DNA from: Anaerolineae bacterium
GTDB taxonomy: Bacteria; Chloroflexota; Anaerolineae; Anaerolineales; Villigracilaceae
Reading direction: 5' to 3'
DNA length: 10,780 nt
Assembly: GCA_017303735.1 (NCBI GenBank)
Contig: JAFLCF010000151.1
Location: forward strand, 1 to 10,780
Positions 1 to 6,472 of this stretch are shown here, in pieces (the stretch's first letter is position 1; each line of letters opens with the position of its first letter). The notes under the pieces were generated by a model. The model made no database searches and was not told where the DNA came from. It saw nothing but the letters and a program-made list of their open reading frames with translations. The position numbers were made by a program, and so were the translations under genes.

Positions 1-1
1 A

Positions 2-2611
2 TTCAGCCAACTCGAAGTCTTTCACTGGATGGTGGAATGGGCGACCCGCCCATACTACACACCGCGCGGAGCGATCTACGAAGCCCGCCTGATGGAAGCC
101 TCGCTCATGAACGCCCTGCATCGCGCTGGGTTGAATTTCGGCGAACGCTTGCATTATTGGCATGGCAACTTGCTCTTCCTCACCGACATTGGGCATCAGT
201 CCATTCCCGGCAATTGGTCTTTAGCCAAACGCCGCTATCTCGAAAAATGCGTGGACCTCTACGGCGACACCCTCGCCACGACCGGCATTCACACCAACAT
301 CTCATTGCCCGACCCGCTCTTCGCCTGGGATTTCATGCATCTCTCTGCCAGTGAACGCGGCGACAAACATTTGGATGATTACAAGTCGGAGTTTTACATC
401 ACTGCCACGCGGCTCTTACGTGCTTTTGCCTCTCTCTTCATTGCGACGAGTGCTTCTACGCCGATGCAGGCTCAAGTCAAAGACGGACGCGCCGCAGTTA
501 TCCTCACTGAGTTTGACTCGATTCGTAACCTCACCTTCCCGAATCCGCGTGAAGTGGATTTGCCCGACCTCTATCGCTCGTACAACGATTATCTGCAAAT
601 CTCTTATGACCTTGTCCGCCGAGGCGTGCGCTTCGGTAACAACAACTGGACGCCTGTCCGCGCCCGTAGTTTCTCCGAGCCGGTCGAGCGCATCATCTCA
701 ACAACAAGCGAACAACTCGAATCACTTTACGCCCGTGGACTTTTCGCAGCAGGTCAATCCACCCCGCCCGAAGAAATGGCACGACAGGTCGAACGTCAGA
801 ACCTGATGGCACGCATCAACCTGCCGATGGGACGCGTGGAAATTCGCGTGGACGAAGGTGCTCATAACCTTGAACTTGATGTCGCCAACCTAACCTTCCG
901 CTATTTGTTGATGTTGAAGGTTTATGCCGACCCGAAATTCGCGCGCGGTTTCCGCTACGATAGTGAAGATATTATCCGCGCCCGCGCCAACGAAGAACTT
1001 GCTGCAAAGCATGGTCTGCGAGCCGAGATCGAAAATCCGCTTACGGGCAAACCGATTGTGGTGCGTGACTTCCTCAAATGGACTCTCAACGAGATCAAAC
1101 CGCTCGCCGAAGCCCTCGGCATGTGGAATGATCTGCATCCACTCTTGGAAATGTCTGAAGGCGGACGCAACACGGCAGAGAAAATTCGCGCTCGCCTCAA
1201 AATGGAAATTGGCGAAAGCAACGAAGTGCCGATGGAATTGCTCAAGGAATTTTTGTACGAGCATGAAGCCCAGGTCAAAGCCGATGTGGAACGTGTGTGC
1301 GCCGATTACAACACCCTTGGCTCAGATGCCTCCAAAATTGCCGAATACGTCCAACGCGGACGCGAAGACGCGCGTCAAATTCCCAATGCGCCCATTCAAT
1401 ACCGCGCCCGTTCGCAGGCTGTGGTTGAACTCTCTTACCCAAATAAGACTGCTGAAATCCTCGACCTTGCCCAACAACTCATTCGCATCCCATCTGTCAC
1501 TGCCTGCCCCGATGAACGCCTCGACGAGGTCCACCGCGCCGGTTCATTGATCGATGATTACCTTCGTAACGCTGGCTTAGAAGTGAAGTACTTTGATGGC
1601 AAATATCCTGCAATCTATGCCACCTTCCCTCAATCACCAAGTACCAATCCCCAATCTCCGATCTTACTCACTGGTCACTTTGACGTGGTCGAACCCGAGC
1701 CTGATGACTCGCAGTTCAAACCGCGCATCGAAGGCGATTATCTCCACGGTCGCGGCGCTGCCGATATGAAGACCGTCGTTGCCACTTATTTGGTGTGGAT
1801 GAAAGACACCATGAAGGCTGGCGCTCCCTATCCGAATATTCAACTGCTGTTGGTCGGTAACGAAGAGAATGGCGAATCCGAAGCATGGGGTACACCTCAT
1901 GTCCTAACTGCCTTGAGTGAACAATATGGACGTCCATTTACTCCTTCATTATTCATTGCAGGCGAGCGCACTGGCGAAAAAGGCAATGAACTCTTTGGCG
2001 AGATCTGCATCGAAAATCGCGGTGTGATGCGCTTTGATGTGATTGCCCGTGGAGCAAAGGCGCATAGTGGTGTAGCAGGCTCTGGTGATTTGAGCGATAA
2101 ACTGATCGCTGCTCGAATTGCTTTGAACGAACTGTTTGCCAAACATCTCACGCTCAAAGCCGCCGATGGCTGGCAGTCTCAAGCTAAATTCCCATTCATT
2201 AGTGTAGGTACGCCTGGCGTGTATAACGTCACTGCGGCAGAAGGCATTTTAGGCGTAGAGATTCGCCCCATCCCGCAAGATGATGTCATCGGTCTGCGGT
2301 CTGCGGTTGAAGCCTATTGTGCTGAAAATGGTTTGGAAGCTAAATTCTCTGTGATGGAAAACGGTGTAGCCTGCGACCCGAATAATCCGGCGTTGAAAGC
2401 TCTCATCGAAGCCGTGAAAAATGCGGGTGAGCCTGAGCCACGCATCGGCAAGAAACTGCCCGGCACCAGTGCCAGGTTTGCACCGGGTGGTCAAGCCGTG
2501 GTGTGGGGACAATCTGGTGTTGGTCCACATGCAAAGAACGAAGCGCACTTCATCCCAAGCATTGAGCCATATTACAAGTCGCTGAACGAGTTGGCGAAAT
2601 TGTGGAAGTAA
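2..2611 (+). CDS. Glutamate-cysteine ligase-like / M20 metallopeptidase fusion protein (5' partial)
   Basis: The reading frame is open to the left window edge, so the ATG at 29 is probably internal and the true start is upstream. Residues below count from that ATG. Residues 1 to about 440 resemble the glutamate-cysteine ligase/carboxylate-amine ligase fold: a GIHTNIS strand near residue 86, and a GRVEIRVDEG segment like the Mg-ATP/glutamate-binding strand of that family. From about 475 to 860 there is a full M20 (ArgE/DapE/carboxypeptidase G2-type) domain. It has IPSVT near its start, GHFD with H550 and D552, bridging D579 in GRGAADMK, E612/E613 in NEENGE, E646 in AGERTG, and H834 in PHAKNE. 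All expected di-zinc ligands and the catalytic Glu are therefore present. One domain family forms amide bonds using ATP; the other hydrolyses them. The substrate is unknown. The M20 half is certain; the ligase half is likely but was assigned by eye. A tandem heptamer repeat lies within the coding sequence at 1631-1665. Confidence 0.85.
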   Translation, partial: FSQLEVFHWMVEWATRPYYTPRGAIYEARLMEASLMNALHRAGLNFGERLHYWHGNLLFLTDIGHQSIPGNWSLAKRRYLEKCVDLYGDTLATTGIHTNISLPDPLFAWDFMHLSASERGDKHLDDYKSEFYITATRLLRAFASLFIATSASTPMQAQVKDGRAAVILTEFDSIRNLTFPNPREVDLPDLYRSYNDYLQISYDLVRRGVRFGNNNWTPVRARSFSEPVERIISTTSEQLESLYARGLFAAGQSTPPEEMARQVERQNLMARINLPMGRVEIRVDEGAHNLELDVANLTFRYLLMLKVYADPKFARGFRYDSEDIIRARANEELAAKHGLRAEIENPLTGKPIVVRDFLKWTLNEIKPLAEALGMWNDLHPLLEMSEGGRNTAEKIRARLKMEIGESNEVPMELLKEFLYEHEAQVKADVERVCADYNTLGSDASKIAEYVQRGREDARQIPNAPIQYRARSQAVVELSYPNKTAEILDLAQQLIRIPSVTACPDERLDEVHRAGSLIDDYLRNAGLEVKYFDGKYPAIYATFPQSPSTNPQSPILLTGHFDVVEPEPDDSQFKPRIEGDYLHGRGAADMKTVVATYLVWMKDTMKAGAPYPNIQLLLVGNEENGESEAWGTPHVLTALSEQYGRPFTPSLFIAGERTGEKGNELFGEICIENRGVMRFDVIARGAKAHSGVAGSGDLSDKLIAARIALNELFAKHLTLKAADGWQSQAKFPFISVGTPGVYNVTAAEGILGVEIRPIPQDDVIGLRSAVEAYCAENGLEAKFSVMENGVACDPNNPALKALIEAVKNAGEPEPRIGKKLPGTSARFAPGGQAVVWGQSGVGPHAKNEAHFIPSIEPYYKSLNELAKLWK
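1631..1665 (+). repeat. In-gene tandem heptanucleotide repeat
   Basis: Four consecutive 7-base units (CAATCAC, CAAGTAC, CAATCCC, CAATCTC) are followed by a degenerate fifth unit (CGATCTT). The array is in frame and encodes a Pro/Ser/Gln-rich loop (PQSPSTNPQSP) just before the GHFD metal-binding motif of the M20 domain. A loop between two core strands is a place where an insertion would be tolerated. Heptanucleotide short tandem repeats are known from filamentous cyanobacteria; whether this one belongs to a dispersed family here is not shown. Confidence 0.7.
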
Positions 2612-2643
2612 AAAGATGGGCGACGCAGTCGCCCATCTTTTTT
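2611..2643. terminator. Bidirectional intrinsic terminator between convergent genes
   Basis: A perfect 14-base inverted repeat (2611-2624 with 2628-2641) surrounds a 3-base GCA loop. The GC-rich core is GATGGGCGAC. On the + strand it ends in six T (2638-2643); on the - strand the A-run at 2610-2614 becomes a T-run. It begins on the last base of the stop codon of the fusion gene and lies 8 bases beyond the stop of the - strand histidine phosphatase, so it can serve both transcripts. Confidence 0.9.
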
Positions 2644-2650
2644 ATCGAAA

Positions 2651-3277
2651 CTATTTTTTCTTTGGCAAAAAGTCGAATGGCGGGCGTTGATTCAATTTGA
2701 TGAGATGTGCCCCGGTTTCGCTCGCGTGGATCGCCGTCAACGAACCGGTATCACAACCCAGTCGTTGAAAATGATCGAGCGGCATGCCCAGGAAATGCGC
2801 CACTGCCAGCTTGATCGGGTCAGCATGATACACCACTGCCACAATATCCTGCGGCTTATTATGTTTTTGAATGATGCGCTCCAACACATTGACAATGCGC
2901 ATCTGACACTCTAAAAATGTTTCACCTTCTGGAAAACGAAATCGCGATGGCGCACTCTGCACCACCTTCCACGCCTTGGTCAGCCGCAAAACCGCCAGCG
3001 ACTTACCCTGCCACTTGCCAACAAGTGTATCCATCAATTCAGGTTCTTGTTGAATGCTCAACTTGTGCGACTCAGCGATCGGCGCGGCAGTTTCCATCGC
3101 CCTCTCCAGCGGACTCACATAAATGGCTTTGATCGGCACCTCGCGCAGCGCCTCGCCCAACGCCTGAGCCTGTTTCTGTCCCTTTTCATTTAAATGCACG
3201 CCGGGAAGTCGTCCTGCCATTTTCCCAGTTTTAACATATTCGTTTTCACCATGACGGATAAGAAGTAATAGAGGCAT
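2651..3277 (-). CDS. Histidine phosphatase (phosphoglycerate mutase-like) family protein
   Basis: A 208-residue cytosolic protein of the histidine phosphatase superfamily, which removes or moves phosphate through a phosphohistidine. The catalytic motif is LIRHGEN, with H9 as nucleophile and R8 beside it. R59 is in SPLERAMETA, FPEGET (about 115-120) matches the usual P-G-G-E segment, and H151 is in VVYHADPIK. The usual acid in the L-x-E-x-x-x-G-x-W-x-G segment is Asp83 here (LMDTLVGKWQG). The VYHAD form in place of the common VSHG resembles a subgroup of small-molecule phosphatases annotated as putative phosphomutases. The substrate cannot be read from the sequence. AAGGA lies 10 bases before the ATG and supports the start. 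It is the last gene of the rarA unit, 18 bases after the cysteine phosphatase, and ends at the shared terminator. Confidence 0.9.
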   Translation of the reverse strand: MPLLLLIRHGENEYVKTGKMAGRLPGVHLNEKGQKQAQALGEALREVPIKAIYVSPLERAMETAAPIAESHKLSIQQEPELMDTLVGKWQGKSLAVLRLTKAWKVVQSAPSRFRFPEGETFLECQMRIVNVLERIIQKHNKPQDIVAVVYHADPIKLAVAHFLGMPLDHFQRLGCDTGSLTAIHASETGAHLIKLNQRPPFDFLPKKK

Positions 3278-3295
3278 TATATTTTTTTCCTTAAG

Positions 3296-3742
3296 TTATT
3301 TGTAGGTGTTTAATCGAATGACATCCAAATATTGGATCTTCTCACCATAGTAATTGCAAAGGGAAGCCCATATGGGTTCATGCGGAAATGCATCTGTATG
3401 GCATCGTTTTATTTCTTTATAAGCATCCATTAACCCCAATCCTTCTATTTCTTTAAGTGCGATCAGGCAAAATGCTGTCGAGCGGTTAATCCCTGCGCCG
3501 CAAGAGATCAGAATACGATGCTGTTTGCCGTAGTGTTCCTTAATGAACTCCACACTTTTCTTGATATGCTCAATTCGTACTGGAGCCAGATCTTCCACAG
3601 GCAAATAAAGAGAAACTATGCCTTCTTGTTCTACTCTTTCAGCAAGTTGCAGCATTGCCTTTATTGACCGGGCTTCGAGAGTATAGGTATCTAGGGTGTC
3701 GCGATATTTTCCAATGAAAAGCCATGGGCGAATTTCATCCAT
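3296..3742 (-). CDS. Dual-specificity/tyrosine phosphatase-like protein
   Basis: A 148-residue protein with the cysteine-phosphatase signature C-x5-R-S: C81 to R87 and S88 in ISCGAGINRSTAF. The upstream LPVEDLAP segment (E50/D51) is placed like the general-acid loop. The family His that normally precedes the cysteine (HC-x5-R) is Ser80 here. Length and layout fit a minimal dual-specificity phosphatase, including the helix after the P-loop and an AFPHEPIW segment where others have a conserved N-P-x-F stretch. Targets could be phosphoproteins, phosphoinositides or RNA ends; nothing here distinguishes them. The ATG is one base past the rarA TAG, with GGAAG 10 bases upstream inside the end of rarA, so translation is probably coupled. 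The fold assignment is secure; activity is likely given the intact Cys and Arg. Confidence 0.85.
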   Translation of the reverse strand: MDEIRPWLFIGKYRDTLDTYTLEARSIKAMLQLAERVEQEGIVSLYLPVEDLAPVRIEHIKKSVEFIKEHYGKQHRILISCGAGINRSTAFCLIALKEIEGLGLMDAYKEIKRCHTDAFPHEPIWASLCNYYGEKIQYLDVIRLNTYK

Positions 3743-3743
3743 A

Positions 3744-5150
3744 CTACTTAATCTTCCGCTTCATCTCGATTATCTGTTCTTCACTCATATCAGGGATATG
3801 TTTAACTTCAGTAATGCCCAAAGCTTTACGCTGTGCTTCGCGCCACATCTCCAACCGGGCAGTGACTTGTGATTCATAGCCTTCTTGTGAGGGTGTATAA
3901 AAATAGGTTCCCAGCAAACGCTTGGGGAGATATTGTTGCGGTGTGAAGTGACCTTCCTGGTCGTGCGGGTAGACATAATCTTTGCCATGTCCCATGGCGG
4001 CTGCATCACGGTTCCCATCCATGAGATGACGTGGCACAGAGACCTGTCCCTCTTCTTCGATTTTCTTCATCGCCTTGAAATATGCCCCCGCCGAATTGGA
4101 TTTGGGAGCTGTAGAAAGATAAAGCGTCGCTTCCACGATGGGATAGATCCCTTCGGGTAAGCCGATAAATTCAAAGGCTTGCATGGCAGAAGATGCAACC
4201 ACCAACCCCATCGGGTCTGCCAAGCCGATATCTTCGCCTGCCAAAATAATGAGGCGGCGGATGATGAACTTGGGGTCTTCTCCGGCGTAGATCATCTTGG
4301 CAAGCCAGTATAAGGCGGCATCGGGGTCCGAGCCACGCACAGACTTGATAAAGGCGGAGATGGTATCGTAATGCGCGTCACCGTCTTTGTCATATAGCAC
4401 TGCGCGGCGTTGAATCGATTCTTGTGCCACATCCAGTGTGATGTGGATCACGCCATCTTTATCCGGAGAAGTGGATTCAACTGCCAGCTCCAGCGCGTTG
4501 AGTGCGTTGCGGGCATCACCCGAAGCCACTTCAATGAGATGATTCCGGGCATCATCATCGAACTTTATTTTTTTATCGCCATAGCCGCGTTCTTTGTCGC
4601 TGAGGGCGCGGTCGAGCAGGGTACCGGTTTCGGTTTGGTTCAGGTTGCGCAGTTGAAAGACGCGCGAGCGCGAGATCAACGCTTTGATAACTTCAAAATA
4701 TGGATTCTCAGTGGTTGCACCAATAAGCGTGAATGTGCCGTTTTCTACATGCGGGAGCAGGGCATCTTGTTGCGCTTTATTCCAGCGATGGACTTCATCG
4801 ACAAAGAGGATGGTGCGCTCATTATGCAGGCGGCGCCGTTCAAGCGCTTCATCGATCACCACACGCAAGTCTGCTTTCCCAGCCAAAATGGCTGAAATAG
4901 TCACAAAATGGCTCTTGGTGCTATTTGCAATGACCTGTGCCAGAGTGGTCTTGCCAGTCCCGGGCGGACCCCACAAGATAATGGACGAGAAAAGCTTATC
5001 TGCCTTGATCGCTCGTTGCAGCAGTTTGCCTTCGCCAACGATATGTTCCTGCCCAATGTATTCCTCCAACGTGCGCGGACGCATACGCGCGGCGAGCGGC
5101 GCTTCGGTTTTCATTCGTTCCTGCATGGCATGGTCGAAAAGATCGGGCAT
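3744..5150 (-). CDS. rarA: Replication-associated recombination protein A (MgsA/WRNIP1 family AAA+ ATPase)
   Basis: A 468-residue clamp-loader-like ATPase that acts at stalled replication forks and gaps. Seen: an N-terminal segment typical of the family (MPDLFDHAM, then LAARMRPRTLEEYIGQEHIVG); Walker A GPPGTGKT (61-68); Walker B ILFVDEVHRWNKAQQDALLP (from about 114); sensor 1 GATTENP (144-150); arginine finger in SRSRVFQL (160-167); and the AGEDIGLADP segment in the C-terminal tetramerisation half. The family usually has HRFNK where this protein has HRWNK. Length is slightly above that of the E. coli protein (447). No Shine-Dalgarno sequence precedes the ATG; instead a strong -10 box sits 7 bases upstream. 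The first gene of a three-gene unit with two phosphatases. Confidence 0.97.
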   Translation of the reverse strand: MPDLFDHAMQERMKTEAPLAARMRPRTLEEYIGQEHIVGEGKLLQRAIKADKLFSSIILWGPPGTGKTTLAQVIANSTKSHFVTISAILAGKADLRVVIDEALERRRLHNERTILFVDEVHRWNKAQQDALLPHVENGTFTLIGATTENPYFEVIKALISRSRVFQLRNLNQTETGTLLDRALSDKERGYGDKKIKFDDDARNHLIEVASGDARNALNALELAVESTSPDKDGVIHITLDVAQESIQRRAVLYDKDGDAHYDTISAFIKSVRGSDPDAALYWLAKMIYAGEDPKFIIRRLIILAGEDIGLADPMGLVVASSAMQAFEFIGLPEGIYPIVEATLYLSTAPKSNSAGAYFKAMKKIEEEGQVSVPRHLMDGNRDAAAMGHGKDYVYPHDQEGHFTPQQYLPKRLLGTYFYTPSQEGYESQVTARLEMWREAQRKALGITEVKHIPDMSEEQIIEMKRKIK

Positions 5151-5187
5151 GTTTGAGATTATAGCATTATTGAAATTTGCCGGTAAA
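5150..5187 (-). promoter_or_regulatory. Promoter of the rarA unit, predicted leaderless start
   Basis: Read on the - strand, an extended -10 element TGCTATAAT occupies 5166-5158 (hexamer 5163-5158). Eighteen bases upstream is TTTACC (5187-5182), which matches 4 of 6 of the -35 consensus. Only 7 bases separate the -10 from the rarA ATG, so the expected start (a purine 6-8 bases after the -10) is the A of the ATG at 5150. There is no ribosome-binding site in the interval. The -35 overlaps the T-tract of the preceding terminator. Confidence 0.7.
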
Positions 5188-5211
5188 AAAGGACGCAGTA
5201 CGCGTCCTTTT
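5185..5211 (-). terminator. Intrinsic terminator after the STAS gene
   Basis: A perfect 10-base inverted repeat (5187-5196 with 5202-5211, core GGACGC/GCGTCC) surrounds a 5-base loop. On the - strand it is followed by six T (5190-5185). It lies about 25 bases past the stop of the STAS gene and closes the long right-hand run of genes. It abuts the rarA promoter, insulating the two units in about 80 bases. Confidence 0.88.
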
Positions 5212-5236
5212 GATGATGATCAAGAAAAGAAATGGA

Positions 5237-5638
5237 TCAAAATGATTGTAGAGCTTCGGTTTCATCATCTATGATCGCGATGTAAATATCGAACCCACCG
5301 AGTTGAAATACGTCAGCGATATGCGGCGCGAGATTGGTCAACTTTAAGTATGGAGATTTATATTCGCCAGTACTCATTTTCTTGCGCAATTCGTCATCGT
5401 TGACATCTTTATGCAGGTCGCGTAATTTGTTGAATAGATTGTGAATCACTCTCAACCCGGCACTGCTGATTCGTTTAACTTCGCGGAAATCCAGCAATAT
5501 ATAGCGCGCTCCCTGTGCGACCTGTTCATCTACATGGGTTTGAAACAGTGAATACGTAGATGAGTCGATATCTCCGGCAATGTGAACAATGGTAACTGGC
5601 ACGCGGGCATTTTGAGTTGTAGACTTTATTTCAAGCAT
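5237..5638 (-). CDS. STAS-domain protein (anti-sigma factor antagonist-like)
   Basis: A 133-residue soluble single-domain STAS protein. ILLDFREVKRISSAGLRVIH (47-66) matches the SpoIIAA core (L-x-F-M-D-S-S-G-L). Aligned by eye, the SpoIIAA phosphoserine 58 falls on Ser59, and the preceding Asp is replaced by Ser58. The HIAGDIDSSTYSLF segment matches the first strand-helix part. An extra charged stretch of about 18 residues (about 78-97) separates the second helix from the terminal LKLTNLAPHIADVFQLGGFD unit. The family usually binds anti-sigma factor kinases in partner-switching circuits, but no kinase or sigma factor is in the window. AAGGA 11 bases before the ATG supports the start. It lies 59 bases after the HAD gene and is followed by a terminator, so it is the last gene of the run. 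Confidence 0.88.
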   Translation of the reverse strand: MLEIKSTTQNARVPVTIVHIAGDIDSSTYSLFQTHVDEQVAQGARYILLDFREVKRISSAGLRVIHNLFNKLRDLHKDVNDDELRKKMSTGEYKSPYLKLTNLAPHIADVFQLGGFDIYIAIIDDETEALQSF

Positions 5639-5697
5639 TTGGTGAACATTCCTTTATTAGGCTATAGGGATTTCTTTAAAAATATTGTACCCGATAG

Positions 5698-6438
5698 TTA
5701 CATGCGCGAAATAGAGATGCGGTCGAGGGTGGCTGGCAGCTCAGAGAGTTTGCGCAGGCTGAAGTCCGGTTGGATGCGGCGCATATCCTCATCTTTGAAT
5801 TTCGCACGGCGCGTGATCCAGATCGAAGTGATGTTTAAATTTTTCGCGCCTACTATATCCGCTTCAAGGCTATCGCCGATCATGGCAGCTTCGTTGGGCG
5901 GGGCATTCCATTGAGCCAGGGCGATCTCGAAGGCACGCGGATGCGGCTTTCGATAAAAACAGGCAGCCGAGGTAAGCACAAAATCAAAATATTTTTGAAT
6001 ACCGAACGACTCAATTAGGTCTTGCACATCCTTGTTATCGCCCGCATTGGAAAAGATGCCAAGCCGATATTCTTCGGACTTCAACACTTCAAGGGTTTCG
6101 ATGGTATCGGTTTCAATTTGCCAGTTACTTTGGGTGACCGAGTACAGCGCATCCAATGCGGACCTGAGAACGGATTCTGCCACTTCAGCATGACCTAACT
6201 CTTTGAGCAGTTCACGCAAGACCAGGTGATAGGTGGTTTCGTAATAATCCTTGTCGCGTTGTTGGTAATATTCTTGCAGGCGCGCGCGAAAGACCTCGGC
6301 GCTCAGTTCAATGCCATGTTGGCGAAGGGATGTGCTCAGCGCCTCATCAGCCTGCAGCTCAATGGCAGGAGATTCGGATCGCGTGTGCATCAACGTCCCG
6401 CCGAGGTCAAAGATAAGATATCGAAGTCGTGAGGTCAT
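5698..6438 (-). CDS. HAD-superfamily hydrolase
   Basis: A 246-residue haloacid dehalogenase-type phosphatase with a C1 helical cap. Motif I is LIFDLGGTL with nucleophile D11. The second acidic residue of the usual D-x-D is Gly13, as in a recognised subset of HAD proteins, which may limit ordinary phosphatase chemistry. Motif II is GIFSNAG (S130), motif III is Lys164 in FYRKPHPRAF, and motif IV is MIGDSLEADIVGAKN (D189, D194). The cap spans about 20-105. The substrate is unknown; related proteins act on small phosphorylated metabolites. The gap from the membrane-protein gene is 34 bases. No clear Shine-Dalgarno sequence precedes the ATG and no better in-frame start was found, so translation may depend on upstream ribosomes. 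Confidence 0.9.
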   Translation of the reverse strand: MTSRLRYLIFDLGGTLMHTRSESPAIELQADEALSTSLRQHGIELSAEVFRARLQEYYQQRDKDYYETTYHLVLRELLKELGHAEVAESVLRSALDALYSVTQSNWQIETDTIETLEVLKSEEYRLGIFSNAGDNKDVQDLIESFGIQKYFDFVLTSAACFYRKPHPRAFEIALAQWNAPPNEAAMIGDSLEADIVGAKNLNITSIWITRRAKFKDEDMRRIQPDFSLRKLSELPATLDRISISRM

Positions 6439-6472
6439 AAAAAGTAGATGGCAGTCAGCCGGATGTATACCT

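Noticed and set aside
4410..4895. A long + strand reading frame (161 codons) opposite rarA, with several similar ones opposite other genes
   Set aside because: It lies wholly antisense to the conserved RarA ATPase core, has no recognisable motif, and follows from codon bias of the real gene.
5662..5697. Imperfect inverted repeat (8 bases, one mismatch, 20-base loop) in the gap between the HAD and STAS genes, with a TACAAT that could be a -10
   Set aside because: The loop is long, no T-tract follows the stem, and no -35 match lies at a proper distance, so neither a terminator nor a promoter can be supported.
5698..6438. Loss of the second Asp in HAD motif I (DLGGT) as a sign of an inactive enzyme
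   Set aside because: The DLGGT form occurs in many HAD proteins, and the other three motifs are intact, so it does not by itself show inactivity.
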